NCBI RefSeq assembly: GCF_024055895.1
Contig: NZ_JAMXLE010000001.1
Coordinates: forward strand, 868,001 to 932,000
Source: Rhizobium sp. L1K21
Lineage (GTDB): Bacteria > Pseudomonadota > Alphaproteobacteria > Rhizobiales > Rhizobiaceae
Reading direction: 5' to 3'
DNA: 64,000 nt
The notes below the pieces were generated by a model. That model saw nothing but the letters and a program-made list of their open reading frames with translations. It was not told the origin of the DNA and made no database searches. Shown here in pieces: positions 51,544-60,894 of this stretch. Numbering within the stretch: the first letter of the stretch is position 1; each line of letters opens with the position of its first letter. A program made the translations under genes and the position numbers.

Positions 51544-52800
51544 ATGAGTGGTGGACATTCTTCCTACGAACCAAAAACCGGTATTGAAAAATGGGTTGAC
51601 GCGCGCCTTCCGCTGCCGCGTATGGTCTATGACAGCTTTGTCGCTTACCCGGTTCCGCGTAACCTGAATTACGCATATACATTCGGCGCAATGCTCTCGG
51701 TCATGCTGGTTGTCCAGATCCTGACCGGTGTCGTTCTGGCGATGCATTATACCGACCACATCGATATGGCTTTCAATTCCGTTGAAGGCATCATGCGTGA
51801 TGTGAACCATGGCTGGCTGTTGCGCTACATGCATGCCAACGGCGCGTCATTCTTCTTTATCGCAGTTTATCTGCATATTGCCCGCGGCCTCTATTACGGC
51901 TCTTACAAGGCGCCGCGCGAAATCCTCTGGATTTTGGGCGTTGTCATCTACCTTCTGATGATGGCGACCGGCTTTATGGGCTATGTTCTTCCCTGGGGTC
52001 AGATGTCCTTCTGGGGCGCGACGGTTATCACCGGCTTCTTCTCGGCCTTCCCATGGGTGGGCGAGTGGATCCAGAACTTCCTGCTGGGCGGCTTCGCCGT
52101 TGGAAACCCGACGCTGAACCGCTTCTTCTCGCTTCATTATCTGCTGCCGTTCATGATTGCAGGCGTCGTTATCCTGCACGTATGGGCGCTGCACGTCACG
52201 GGCCAGACCAACCCGACCGGCGTTGAAGTGAAGTCCAAGACCGATACGGTTCCCTTCACGCCTTATGCGACGCTGAAGGATGCTCTCGGTCTGAGCGTGT
52301 TCCTGCTGGTGTTCGCATGGTTCATCTTCTACATGCCGAACTATCTGGGCCACCCGGACAACTATATCGAAGCCAACCCGCTGAAGACGCCGGCGCACAT
52401 TGTTCCTGAATGGTACTACCTGCCGTTCTACGCGATGCTGCGTGCGATCACCTTCAACATCGGCCCGATCGACTCCAAGCTTGGCGGCGTTCTGGTGATG
52501 TTCGGTTCGATCATCATCCTGTTCTTCCTGCCCTGGCTCGATACGTCAAAGGTTCGCTCTGCGGTTTATCGTCCGTGGTACAAGCTGTTCTTCTGGCTCT
52601 TTGTGGCCAATGCCATCATGCTTGGCTGGCTCGGCTCACAGCCGGCAGAAGGCACCTACACGCTGATGGCACAGCTTGGTACGGCCTACTACTTCGGCTT
52701 CTTCATCATCATCATGCCGTTGCTCGGTCTTTTCGAGACCCCGAAGCGCATTCCGAATTCGATTACGGAAGCGGTTCTGGAAAAGAGCGGCAAAGCCTGA
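51544..52800 (+). CDS. petB: Cytochrome b of the bc1 complex
   Basis: A 418-residue membrane protein with eight or so helices. Four haem-ligand His residues are visible, in [24 protein letters not shown] and [23 protein letters not shown], and [13 protein letters not shown] is the Qo-site PEWY motif. It is a full-length, unsplit cytochrome b, as in proteobacteria. It forms the core of complex III and carries the quinol oxidation and reduction sites. Confidence 0.97.
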   Translation: MSGGHSSYEPKTGIEKWVDARLPLPRMVYDSFVAYPVPRNLNYAYTFGAMLSVMLVVQILTGVVLAMHYTDHIDMAFNSVEGIMRDVNHGWLLRYMHANGASFFFIAVYLHIARGLYYGSYKAPREILWILGVVIYLLMMATGFMGYVLPWGQMSFWGATVITGFFSAFPWVGEWIQNFLLGGFAVGNPTLNRFFSLHYLLPFMIAGVVILHVWALHVTGQTNPTGVEVKSKTDTVPFTPYATLKDALGLSVFLLVFAWFIFYMPNYLGHPDNYIEANPLKTPAHIVPEWYYLPFYAMLRAITFNIGPIDSKLGGVLVMFGSIIILFFLPWLDTSKVRSAVYRPWYKLFFWLFVANAIMLGWLGSQPAEGTYTLMAQLGTAYYFGFFIIIMPLLGLFETPKRIPNSITEAVLEKSGKA

Positions 52801-52825
52801 TTTGAGCGGCGAAAGGATAAAAACG

Positions 52826-53734
52826 ATGAAAAAGCTTGTAACGAGCATTGTCTTTGCCGCAGCCGTGACCAGTTTCGGTCTGGCCCAGGCAGCAGAAGAA
52901 GGCGGCGAGGCGCATGGCCTCGCAGCTGAAGTCACCCACGCGATTGCAAACAGCCACTTTCCGGTTTTAAAGCCGAAGGAAATGGATTGGTCCTTTGCCG
53001 GTCCCTTTGGTCACTATGACAAGGCCCAGCTTCAGCGTGGTCTCAAGGTCTACACGGAAGTGTGCTCGGCCTGTCACTCCATGAACCTGGTTGCTTTCCG
53101 TACGCTGGAAGATCTGGGCTATTCAGAGGCGCAGGTGAAGGCATTCGCGGCCAATTACGAAGTTGAAGATGGCCCGAACGGCGACGGTGACATGTTCACC
53201 CGCAAGGCTGTTCCTTCTGACCATTTCCCGTCACCGTTCGCGAACCCGGAAGCGGCTGCAGCGTCCAATGGCGGTGCGGCTCCGCCGGACATGTCCCTGC
53301 TGGCCAAGGCCCGTGGTGTCACCCGTGGTTTTCCGACCTTCGTCTTCGATATCTTCACGCAGTATCAGGAAGGTGGTCCGGACTATATTCACGCACTCCT
53401 GACCGGCTACCAGGATCCTCCGGAAGGTATCAAGAACATCGACGGTTCGGATTGGGAACTGCCGGAAGGCACCCACTTCAATCCTTACTTTGCCGGTTCT
53501 CCGTCGCTTGCCATGGCACCGCCGATTTCCGACGATCAGGTGACCTATGATGACGGTTCGCCGCAGACGGTGGATCAGTATTCCCAGGACGTAGCTGCTT
53601 TCCTCATGTGGGCTGCAGAGCCGCATCTCGAAGAGCGCAAGCACACTGGCTTTATGGTCATGGTATTCCTGGCGATCTTCACCGCGTTGATCTATCTGAC
53701 GAAGAAGTCGGTTTACGCCAACAAGGAACATTGA
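52826..53734 (+). CDS. petC: Cytochrome c1
   Basis: A 302-residue protein with an N-terminal signal peptide (residues 1-22), the haem site CSACH at about residue 72 and the axial Met in LAMAPPIS. A C-terminal helix (GFMVMVFLAIFTALIYLTKKSVY) anchors it in the inner membrane. In some rhizobia cytochrome b and c1 are fused as FbcH; here they are separate. ATG 52826 follows AAAGGA. A strong terminator ends the operon 25 bases later. Confidence 0.96.
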   Translation: MKKLVTSIVFAAAVTSFGLAQAAEEGGEAHGLAAEVTHAIANSHFPVLKPKEMDWSFAGPFGHYDKAQLQRGLKVYTEVCSACHSMNLVAFRTLEDLGYSEAQVKAFAANYEVEDGPNGDGDMFTRKAVPSDHFPSPFANPEAAAASNGGAAPPDMSLLAKARGVTRGFPTFVFDIFTQYQEGGPDYIHALLTGYQDPPEGIKNIDGSDWELPEGTHFNPYFAGSPSLAMAPPISDDQVTYDDGSPQTVDQYSQDVAAFLMWAAEPHLEERKHTGFMVMVFLAIFTALIYLTKKSVYANKEH

Positions 53735-53760
53735 TCCTTTCAGGCAATCATAGTTGCAGA

Positions 53761-53786
53761 GGGCGGCTCATCGGGCCGCCCTTTTT
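53761..53786 (+). terminator. Terminator after petABC
   Basis: GGGCGGC (53761-53767) pairs with GCCGCCC (53775-53781), and TTTTT follows. The convergent AraC-family gene ends at 53786, inside the T-tract. Confidence 0.9.
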
Positions 53787-54676
53787 CATTCCACGTCCTG
53801 GCGAAATGTGCTGGGTGTCACGCCGGTTTCGCGGCGGAAGAAGCGGGTGAAATAGGCTGGATCGCGAAAGCCGAGTTCATAGGCCACTTCCGCCGATGTG
53901 GCCGAGGTGTATGTGAGCAGGCGCTGGGCCTCGAGCACCACGCGGGCATGTATGATTTCCTGTGCCGGTTTTCCCGCCACGGACTTGCAAAGCCGATTGA
54001 GCCGCGCAGCGCTCATGGCCATTTTATCGGCATAGTCCTGCACCGTCAGATGGCTGCGGTAGTGATCTTCCACCAGTTTAAGAAAGTCCGAGAAGCGCTC
54101 CCGTGCCGGTCCTCTGCGTCCCGCTGCATTTTCGGTCATCGCCACCTGCCGCGCGACCGTCAGCAGGATCGACCGCAGCAGCCAGTCGAGCATTGAACTG
54201 CGACCGGGCATGGCCTGGCTGAATTCCTGCAGCATGCCGACGAACAGATTCTCGGCGAATGCGGCGGTCTGTGGGCTGCCATGAAATTCGACACTCTTTG
54301 GTTCGCTGAGAAGTGGCTCGATCAACGGGCGGGACCGGATGAAGCGGGCGTCGAGAAGCAATGTGTCTGCTGCTGTCAGCACGTAGCCCACAGTTTCGGG
54401 TTGGAATGCAAAGCTGTGAACGGCACCGGGTGGTATCGTGATGGCGCATGGCCCTTTGATTTTGGAGGCTTTTCCCTCCATGCGCATCGCTACGCCGCCG
54501 CTGGCGATGTAAATGATCTGGAACATTCTGTTATGAGCATGGGTGGAGATGCGCCATTCGTAGAGCCGGGAGCGGCTCTTGATGTCTTCAATGTGGATAA
54601 ATTCCGGATCCTGGATGGAGCCCTCTTCCTCGCCGAAGAGAGCGTAGATCGTGACGCCAATGCCCCTTCCTTCCAT
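53786..54676 (-). CDS. AraC-family regulator with cupin-like N-terminal domain
   Basis: A 296-residue regulator. The first half is a cupin-like sensor (THAHNRMFQIIYIASGGVAMRMEG, ITIPPGAVHSFAF), and the last 100 residues are the two helix-turn-helix AraC DNA-binding domain (LTVQDYADKMAMSAARLNRL, TSAEVAYELGFRDPAYFTRFFRRETGVTPS). The layout resembles PobR-type activators of aromatic catabolism. ATG 54676 follows GGAGGAG; the ORF remains open further upstream. It is divergent from the FAD reductase gene, which may be its target. Confidence 0.86.
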   Translation of the reverse strand: MEGRGIGVTIYALFGEEEGSIQDPEFIHIEDIKSRSRLYEWRISTHAHNRMFQIIYIASGGVAMRMEGKASKIKGPCAITIPPGAVHSFAFQPETVGYVLTAADTLLLDARFIRSRPLIEPLLSEPKSVEFHGSPQTAAFAENLFVGMLQEFSQAMPGRSSMLDWLLRSILLTVARQVAMTENAAGRRGPARERFSDFLKLVEDHYRSHLTVQDYADKMAMSAARLNRLCKSVAGKPAQEIIHARVVLEAQRLLTYTSATSAEVAYELGFRDPAYFTRFFRRETGVTPSTFRQDVE

Positions 54677-54902
54677 CGTCTCCTCCATGTGAACGAAAAG
54701 TGCAATCCTGCATGCCAAAACCGGCAGTCTTGTTTCATAGCATGAAGGATTTGTGCAGTCATTGATTTGGGCCAAGCTACCCCTTATCGGAGCATCGGTA
54801 TTGCTTATGCACAAGGGAGGCCAAAGCTTGACGGTCTTTCATTCTGCTGCAACAACGTTGCGCGTGTGGGTTTTCGGCAGCCAGTTATGAGCAGGTAATT
54901 TT

Positions 54903-56135
54903 ATGACGAGTGAAATGCGATCTGACGTTTTGATTATCGGGGCAGGGCAGGCAGCGCTGGAATGTGCAGCAAGCCTTCGCAAGAACGGTTATGAGGGCAC
55001 GATCACCCTGATCGGCGAGGAAGTGCACCCGCCCTACCAACGTCCGCCGTTATCGAAAGCCTATCTGCTGGGTGAAATGGATGCTGCACGGCTGGAACTG
55101 CGCGGGCGCGACTTCTACACAAACGGCGCAATTACGTTGTTGACCGGGCGTCAGGCGGTGGCGATCGACCGCACGGCGAAAACCGTGAAGGATGATCAAG
55201 GCACGGTTTATCACTATGGCGATCTTGTGCTGGCAACGGGCGCGCGGGTCCGCAAATTGCCGGTTCCGGGCGCGGACCTTGCTGGCGTCTTTTACCTGCG
55301 CACGCTGACCGATATCGATCTGATCGGTCCGTCGCTCGCCCAGGCGCAGAATGTTGCGGTGATCGGGGCCGGGTTTATCGGACTGGAATTTGCCGCTGTT
55401 GCCCGCAAGCAGGGCAAGAACGTCACCATTATCGAAGCCGCCGACCGGGTGATGGGGCGTGCCGTCACTGAGGACATCTCGCGCTATTTTGAAGGTCTCC
55501 ACCGCAAGCACGGTTCAACCGTGCTGACGGGCACGGGTGTGAGCGGGCTTGTCGGGCAGAATGACAAACTTCAAGGCGTGACACTTGCCAATGGCGAGGT
55601 GATTGCGACTGATCTTGCATTGGTCGGTATCGGCGTGATTGCCAATTGTGAGCTGGCGGTTGAGGCAGGGCTTGATTGCGGCAATGGCATTGTTGTCGAC
55701 GAGCATGGGCTGACAAGTGATCCGCATATCTATGCCGCCGGCGACTGCGTTCTTTATCATCATCCCTTTGCCGGCGAGCCGGTGCGGCTGGAATCGGTGC
55801 AGAACGCAATCGATCAGGCCAAGAGCGTTGCCGCCGCCATCAGCGGTACGCCACAGCCTTATCATGCCGTGCCGTGGTTCTGGTCCGATCAGTTTGATAT
55901 CAAGCTGCAGATTGCGGGTCTAAGCACCGGCACGGATACGCATGTGGTGCGCGGCAATGTGGATGAAGATAAGTTCTCCATTTTCCATTTCCGCAACGGT
56001 GACCTGCGTGCCGTGGACAGCATCAACAGCGCCGGTGATCATATGGTTGCGCGACGTCTTCTGGCATCGGGCAAGCCGATCACCCCGGAACAGGCAGGCG
56101 ATCCCAATCTCGTTCTCAAGACGCTCCTGGTATAA
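54903..56135 (+). CDS. FAD-dependent ferredoxin reductase (putidaredoxin reductase type)
   Basis: A 410-residue flavoprotein with two nucleotide-binding folds: IIGAGQAALECA for FAD, VIGAGFIGLEFA for NADH, and YAAGDCVLYHH near the FAD. GPSYQRPPLSK-type PPYQRPPLSKAYL is typical of rhodocoxin and putidaredoxin reductases, which feed ferredoxins of cytochrome P450 and Rieske oxygenase systems. No ferredoxin, P450 or oxygenase gene is nearby, so the electron acceptor is missing from this window. The likely regulator is the divergent AraC gene. Confidence 0.89.
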   Translation: MTSEMRSDVLIIGAGQAALECAASLRKNGYEGTITLIGEEVHPPYQRPPLSKAYLLGEMDAARLELRGRDFYTNGAITLLTGRQAVAIDRTAKTVKDDQGTVYHYGDLVLATGARVRKLPVPGADLAGVFYLRTLTDIDLIGPSLAQAQNVAVIGAGFIGLEFAAVARKQGKNVTIIEAADRVMGRAVTEDISRYFEGLHRKHGSTVLTGTGVSGLVGQNDKLQGVTLANGEVIATDLALVGIGVIANCELAVEAGLDCGNGIVVDEHGLTSDPHIYAAGDCVLYHHPFAGEPVRLESVQNAIDQAKSVAAAISGTPQPYHAVPWFWSDQFDIKLQIAGLSTGTDTHVVRGNVDEDKFSIFHFRNGDLRAVDSINSAGDHMVARRLLASGKPITPEQAGDPNLVLKTLLV

Positions 56136-56218
56136 GGTTTCCGGAACCGGCGCACCTCGCGCCTTTCCATCCTTCATAACTTGCTCTAAGAGATTCTCGA
56201 CCTTTTGAGGGAAGACGC

Positions 56219-56764
56219 ATGACGACGACACTGCAACAGGAACTTATTGCCGCAATCCGCAATATTCCGGATTATCCCAAGCCCGGCATCATGTTTCGCG
56301 ATATCACCACTTTGCTGGGAAACCCGCGTGCGTTTCGCCGCTCCGTCGATGAGCTGGTGCATCCCTATGCCGGTACAAAGATCGACAAGGTCGCCGGCAT
56401 GGAGGCGCGAGGCTTCATCCTCGGCGGTGCCGTCGCGCACCAGCTTTCCTCGGGCTTTGTGCCGATCCGCAAGAAGGGCAAGCTGCCGCATGAGACGGTG
56501 CGGATCGCCTACAGCCTGGAATATGGCGTGGATGAGATGGAAGTGCACAAAGACGCCATCCAGCCCGGCGAGAAGGTTATTCTGGTCGATGACCTGATTG
56601 CGACCGGCGGAACCGCTGAAGGTGCCGTGAAGCTCTTGCAGCAGATCGGTGCCGATATCGTCGCAGCCTGCTTCATCATCGACCTGCCGGAGCTGGGTGG
56701 TCGCAAGAAGCTGGAAGCGCTGGGTGTTGATGTGCGCGCGCTTGTTGAATTCGAAGGGCATTGA
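56219..56764 (+). CDS. apt: Adenine phosphoribosyltransferase
   Basis: A 181-residue phosphoribosyltransferase. [18 protein letters not shown] starts the family, [15 protein letters not shown] is the second motif, and [21 protein letters not shown] is the PRPP-binding loop. It salvages adenine to AMP in the cytoplasm. GAGGGAAG precedes the ATG. In relatives, as I recall, apt follows petABC directly; here the AraC gene and the FAD reductase lie between, which looks like an insertion. Confidence 0.95.
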   Translation: MTTTLQQELIAAIRNIPDYPKPGIMFRDITTLLGNPRAFRRSVDELVHPYAGTKIDKVAGMEARGFILGGAVAHQLSSGFVPIRKKGKLPHETVRIAYSLEYGVDEMEVHKDAIQPGEKVILVDDLIATGGTAEGAVKLLQQIGADIVAACFIIDLPELGGRKKLEALGVDVRALVEFEGH

Positions 56765-56769
56765 TCCGC

Positions 56770-57849
56770 ATGGCTGCTGAACTTCGCGAGGTTCTCAAAA
56801 AGGCGTCAGACACAGGTCTGGTCGCGCCCGACAAGATCGAACCGCTTTCGGTCTATCTGGATCAACAGGGCGTTGGCTTCGTTTCCGCCTCCGCGCCGGC
56901 CTATGATGCTGATTTCGTCAATCCGGATGAGGAGAGCGAGATGCCGCGCTTCATCCGCGGTTACCACGATGTGTTGATCACTATTGGTGTTCTCGTCACG
57001 CTTGTCGCCATTGCTGGCCTTTGGTCATTTTATGCCATGCTGGCCGCCGTGATTGTTCTCTCGGAGATTTTTGTAAAACGGCAGCGACTTGCCCTGCCGT
57101 CCTTCGTGCTGGCCGTTGCCTGCCTGATTGCCGGCACCTTGTGCGTGGTTGCGGTGGTGGATTCCATCGATTCCGGTTTGATGGATGACATAAAGGCGTC
57201 TTCACCGGAATGGATCAACATTATATCCAGTGCCGTCGTTTTTGTACTGATCGGCCTCTATTATTGGCGCTATCGCGTTCCGGTCGCCTTTGCCGGGCTG
57301 CTGATTGCCGGCGTTGCCGCTATACTGGGAACGCTTGGCCTGCTTCTCTTTCCGCACAATGTCGAAAACGCGATGTATTTCGTGCTTTTGACGAGTGGCG
57401 TCGTTTTGACTGTTGCCGCCATCGTTCTGGATATTTCGGACCCGGTGCGGGTAACCCGCCGTTCCGACATTGCCTTCTGGCTTTACCTGGTGGCGGTGCC
57501 GGCAATCCTGAAGACGGTTTTCGATGCTTTGAACCCGGGTGCAGGCACGGCCAATGCTGTGGCCATGGTGGTTGCCGTCGCGCTGATGATGCTGCTTGGT
57601 CTTGTTCTTGATCGCCGTGCTTTCGTGACGGCGGGTCTCGTCTATCTGGGATATGCGTTCAGCACGCTGCTGCAGCAGGGTGGCGGCAACTGGTTTGCGA
57701 ACCTCGAAGGCGATGCGCGTTTCATGTCCATGCTGCTTGCGGTCGGCATCGTGGTTCTGGGCTTTGGCCTTGGCTGGCGTCTGTGGCGCCGGCTCATTAT
57801 CACGCATTTTCCTGATCGGGTGCTCGCCCGCCTGCCGCAAATCCGCTGA
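56770..57849 (+). CDS. Multi-spanning membrane protein, DUF2157-like
   Basis: A 359-residue protein. An N-terminal soluble stretch (about 1-75) is followed by some nine or ten hydrophobic helices. LREVLKKASDTGLVAPDKIEPLSVYLDQ resembles the helical cap of DUF2157 proteins, and the remaining helices are small-residue-rich. No enzymatic motif is visible. ATG 56770 is chosen; TTG 56761 overlaps the apt stop. It is in the apt operon by position, with 5 bases between the genes. Function unknown. Confidence 0.68.
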   Translation: MAAELREVLKKASDTGLVAPDKIEPLSVYLDQQGVGFVSASAPAYDADFVNPDEESEMPRFIRGYHDVLITIGVLVTLVAIAGLWSFYAMLAAVIVLSEIFVKRQRLALPSFVLAVACLIAGTLCVVAVVDSIDSGLMDDIKASSPEWINIISSAVVFVLIGLYYWRYRVPVAFAGLLIAGVAAILGTLGLLLFPHNVENAMYFVLLTSGVVLTVAAIVLDISDPVRVTRRSDIAFWLYLVAVPAILKTVFDALNPGAGTANAVAMVVAVALMMLLGLVLDRRAFVTAGLVYLGYAFSTLLQQGGGNWFANLEGDARFMSMLLAVGIVVLGFGLGWRLWRRLIITHFPDRVLARLPQIR

Positions 57850-57859
57850 CTGGCCGCAA

Positions 57860-58336
57860 TCAGCCCAGCAACGCCACAATATCTTTCTCAATCGCCTCCG
57901 GCTTGGTCGGCGGGCCATAGCGTTGGACGGGTTTGCCGTCGCGGTCGATGAGAAATTTGGTGAAGTTCCATTTGATTTTCTGCGATCCGAGAAGACCGGG
58001 CAAAGCTTTCTTCAGATATTGATAGAGCGGGTGGGCTTCAGGTCCGTTCACGTCGATCTTTTCGAACAGCGGAAAGGTCACGTTGAAACGCAGATCACAG
58101 AAATCCTTGATCTCCGCACTGTCGCCCTTTTCCTGCTCGCCGAACTGGTTGCAGGGAAAAGCCAGAACAACGAGGTCGTCCTTGTATTTTTCATAAAGCG
58201 TTTCGAGACCCGCATATTGGGGCGTAAAACCGCAGGCGCTGGCCGTGTTGACGATCAGCATGATCTTGCCCCTGAACTCTGCAAGTTTGCGAGGCTTGCC
58301 GGAAATATCCACGGCTTCAAAATCGTATATGGACAT
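57860..58336 (-). CDS. Glutathione peroxidase (Cys type)
   Basis: A 158-residue protein. NTASACGFTPQYAGLE contains the catalytic Cys in place of selenocysteine, FPCNQFGEQE the Gln and a second Cys, and WNFTKFLID the catalytic Trp. It reduces hydrogen peroxide and lipid hydroperoxides with glutathione or thioredoxin in the cytoplasm (no signal peptide). The gene stands 12 bases after the second MaoC gene's end on the same strand, and may belong to that operon. Confidence 0.93.
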   Translation of the reverse strand: MSIYDFEAVDISGKPRKLAEFRGKIMLIVNTASACGFTPQYAGLETLYEKYKDDLVVLAFPCNQFGEQEKGDSAEIKDFCDLRFNVTFPLFEKIDVNGPEAHPLYQYLKKALPGLLGSQKIKWNFTKFLIDRDGKPVQRYGPPTKPEAIEKDIVALLG

Positions 58337-58347
58337 GGGGAACCTGC

Positions 58348-58815
58348 CTATTTGAATTCGACGACGCGCGGGATAAAGGAAATCACCTTTTCACCGCGCT
58401 GATTGACGCCCTCACAGAGTATCTCGTTGATGACACGATCTTCCCGCGCAGGTGCATCTGTCTGGCTCAGAAACGTGTTGCTGTAGGTGACAGTGTCGCC
58501 GGCATAAACGGGCTTCAGCCATTTCAGGTCACGGAATCCCATGGCCGGACCCATTTTGGGCGGGGCCTTGCCGGCAGCTGCCAGTTTTGCAAATTCGGCA
58601 AAGAGAAATTTCAAGTTGACCTGCATCCAGGCGCTGCAAACATGCCAGCCGGAAGCGCATAGACCGCCTAGGACGGACTCCTTGGCGCGCTCCGGGTCTG
58701 TGTGAAAATATTGCGGGTCGAATTTCCGGGCGAAACGCACGATGTCGGCTTCACTGAATGTGTAGCTGCCGATGACGACAGGCTCGCCGACCGGTGTCAT
58801 ATCCTTCATCATCAT
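58348..58815 (-). CDS. MaoC-family hydratase (second of a pair)
   Basis: A 155-residue hot-dog-fold protein. FARKFDPQYFHTDPERAKESVLGGLCASGWHVCSAWM contains the Asp-x4-5-His catalytic pair of MaoC hydratases and the overhanging segment. It would hydrate an enoyl-CoA thioester, but the substrate is unknown. ATG 58815 overlaps the stop of the preceding MaoC gene (ATGA), so both are made together; heterodimers of two such proteins are known in fatty acid pathways. Confidence 0.82.
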   Translation of the reverse strand: MMMKDMTPVGEPVVIGSYTFSEADIVRFARKFDPQYFHTDPERAKESVLGGLCASGWHVCSAWMQVNLKFLFAEFAKLAAAGKAPPKMGPAMGFRDLKWLKPVYAGDTVTYSNTFLSQTDAPAREDRVINEILCEGVNQRGEKVISFIPRVVEFK

Positions 58816-59279
58816 TGTGGCAGTCCTCCGTTGCGCATACGAACCATGAGAGAGCATTCCAGCCGCATGACCGTCTGATTGCGATCATTGGTGATTTTCT
58901 GCTCAATGCCCAACATGCCGATACCTGGGCGGGACTTGAGTTCGCGCGTGGACTTGATTTCGGTGGTCAGGCGAATCGTGTCGCCGGCCAGAAGCGGGCG
59001 TCGCCACTCGACGATGTCGATGCCGGGGGAACCTTCACCGGCTGCTCTGGAAAGGATGCTGTCGAAGAAAAGCGACATGCTCAGCGAGCAGATATGCCAA
59101 CCGGATGCGGAGAGGCCACCGAGAATACTGGCCTTGCCGGCGGCTTCGTCGAGATGCATCGGCTGGGGGTCAAATTCGCTTGCAAATTCAATGATCTCGT
59201 CAGCTGTAACGGTCCGTTCATCTGACTCGAAAATAGCACCTGGTGCGAAGTCCTCGTACATGAGTTGCGCGTCTGGCAT
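58812..59279 (-). CDS. MaoC-family hydratase (first of a pair)
   Basis: A 155-residue hot-dog-fold protein with FASEFDPQPMHLDEAAGKASILGGLSASGWHICSL, carrying the D...H pair of the hydratase site. It is similar in size and motif to the following MaoC protein, so the two are likely paralogues. The start ATG 59279 follows AGGAACG; earlier in-frame codons to 59351 lack similarity. It is the upstream gene of the pair and may also precede the glutathione peroxidase gene in the same operon. Confidence 0.82.
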   Translation of the reverse strand: MPDAQLMYEDFAPGAIFESDERTVTADEIIEFASEFDPQPMHLDEAAGKASILGGLSASGWHICSLSMSLFFDSILSRAAGEGSPGIDIVEWRRPLLAGDTIRLTTEIKSTRELKSRPGIGMLGIEQKITNDRNQTVMRLECSLMVRMRNGGLPQ

Positions 59280-59459
59280 GTATCGTTCCTGTGTTTGAAA
59301 TCGCGTCGGAATGGAGCGCTCGACAGTGGACGCATTTGCAGGAAAGTTCAACCGTGAACATATCGAACAAAAAGCTTTACAGTTTTGTGAACAGAGTGTG
59401 AAATCAAATGCGTCATTCGGCTATGGAAATCACATTCGCGCATAACTATCTAGCTGCCA

Positions 59460-59465
59460 TATAAT
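59460..59465 (+). promoter_or_regulatory. Possible -10 box of the DUF2892 gene
   Basis: A perfect TATAAT lies 23 bases upstream of the DUF2892 start. No good -35 was found at 16-18 bases, although TTCGCG lies 19 bases upstream. It may need an activator, or be chance. Confidence 0.3.
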
Positions 59466-59487
59466 ATATGACACAAGGATTGGCATT

Positions 59488-59724
59488 ATGTTCAATTTGA
59501 ATCTGGGTACCAGTGACCGCGCGCTGCGTGCCGCAATCGGTCTTTCAATGCTGGTCGTTTTCCTGACCTTGCCGGCTGGCGGCTGGCAGGCAAAAGTTGC
59601 GCTTGCGGCTGGTATTTTCGCGCTGGCGACAAGCGTGATTTCAATGTGCCCCTTCTACGCGCTGTTTGGTATTTCCACCTGCAAGCGCCGTGCAAAAGAC
59701 AAGTCGACCACTCTGCCGGAATAA
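59488..59724 (+). CDS. DUF2892 small membrane protein
   Basis: A 78-residue protein with two hydrophobic helices, about residues 13-31 and 36-58. DRALRAAIGL at the start and CPFYALFGISTC at the end are typical of DUF2892 (YgaP_TM-like) proteins, small inner-membrane proteins often found beside rhodanese or sulphide genes. No such gene is next to it. AAGGA precedes the ATG. Function is not known. Confidence 0.85.
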   Translation: MFNLNLGTSDRALRAAIGLSMLVVFLTLPAGGWQAKVALAAGIFALATSVISMCPFYALFGISTCKRRAKDKSTTLPE

Positions 59725-59779
59725 GACAATCCGTTGCGGTTTGCAGGGTGACGACCATTCTGCAGGACATTGAGACAGA

Positions 59780-59817
59780 AAAAGGCCGGGCGGGATTTGC
59801 GGACCGCCCGGCCTTTT
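59780..59817. terminator. Bidirectional terminator between DUF2892 and uppP
   Basis: A perfect 14-base stem, AAAAGGCCGGGCGG (59780-59793) with CCGCCCGGCCTTTT (59804-59817). Both genes end towards it. Confidence 0.93.
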
Positions 59818-59827
59818 ATATCAACGG

Positions 59828-60625
59828 TCAGCTGACCCAGCCAAGATAGAACATGGCAAAGAGTGCCGCGCCGAAAATGATGCGGTAGACGGCGAAGACC
59901 GTGAAGCGGTGGACCTGAATATAACCCAAGAGCCATTTGACCGCGACGAAGGCGGTGATGGTCGAGGCAATGAAGGCAATCGCCAGCGAGGTCAGATCCT
60001 CATTGGCCAGACCGCCCGCCCTGAAAGACTTCAAAAGCTCGTAGCCGCTGGCTGCATACATGGTGGGAATGCCGACGAGGAAGGCAAACTCGGTTGCTGC
60101 AACCCGGCTTCCGGTGCCGAAGAGCAGGGCGGCGAAGATGGTCGCAGCCGAACGCGAGGTGCCAGGGAAGACGGCGGCGACAATTTGCGCCAGGCCGACC
60201 ACGATCGCCACCGTCCAGGTGATTTCGCTGCTGGGTTTGGCACGTGCGGCCATGCGCTCGGCAAAGATAATCCAGAAACCGCCGATGATCAGCGCCCAGG
60301 CAATGGGGATGACGCTGTCAGGCAGTGTGAAGCCAAGCTTGGTGATGACAAAGCCGAGAACCGCTGTGATGAGAAATGAGACGGCAAGCTTGGCGGCATA
60401 TTTGAAATTCTGCGGATCGCGGAGGCCGGTGGCAAGTGCCCAGATGCGTTTCCAGTAAATGACTGTCACGGCAAGGATGGCACCGGCCTGGATGACGATG
60501 TTGAACATGTCCGATCTCTGCCCAAGCCACTGCTCGGCGATGATCAGGTGGCCGGTCGACGAAATCGGCAGAAATTCCGTAATGCCTTCGATAATACCTA
60601 AAAGAATAGCGTTCAAATATTCCAT
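59828..60625 (-). CDS. uppP: Undecaprenyl-diphosphatase UppP (BacA)
   Basis: A 265-residue inner-membrane protein with about eight helices. EGITEFLPISSTGHLI is the catalytic (E/Q)XXXE-type loop with its Ser/Thr residues, and PGTSRSAATI is the second family motif with the Arg that binds diphosphate. It recycles the lipid carrier for peptidoglycan and other glycans and gives bacitracin resistance when overproduced. No partner gene is in its operon. It ends at a strong bidirectional terminator. Confidence 0.95.
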   Translation of the reverse strand: MEYLNAILLGIIEGITEFLPISSTGHLIIAEQWLGQRSDMFNIVIQAGAILAVTVIYWKRIWALATGLRDPQNFKYAAKLAVSFLITAVLGFVITKLGFTLPDSVIPIAWALIIGGFWIIFAERMAARAKPSSEITWTVAIVVGLAQIVAAVFPGTSRSAATIFAALLFGTGSRVAATEFAFLVGIPTMYAASGYELLKSFRAGGLANEDLTSLAIAFIASTITAFVAVKWLLGYIQVHRFTVFAVYRIIFGAALFAMFYLGWVS

Positions 60626-60830
60626 GCAGTGCTCTTTCCCAAATTATGCTTTGGCGAACCAAAGGCAAAGGCTGCTGAATTCATCCGTTCGAAAACCCCG
60701 GTGCGGCGCGAATAACGCTTTGTGGGCAGAATCGCAGCCGCAATGATCAATAGCAGGCCATCTGTCATTTGTTCAGATGCGCGCGCGAAATTGCCGGCCT
60801 GCGATGCCGATGTTTGAAAAGAAGGTAAAT

Positions 60831-60866
60831 GCCGCGCCGCCTGTCAGACTGACATAGGCGCGCGGC
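60831..60866 (-). terminator. Probable terminator after ychF
   Basis: GCCGCGCCGCCT pairs with AGGCGCGCGGC (one bulge), with an inner GTCA/TGAC. On the minus strand the stem is followed by ATTTACCTTCTTTTC, a loose T-rich tract 29-50 bases after the ychF stop. Confidence 0.6.
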
Positions 60867-60894
60867 ACGGGCTTTGGCTGATGTCTTGGGAAAG

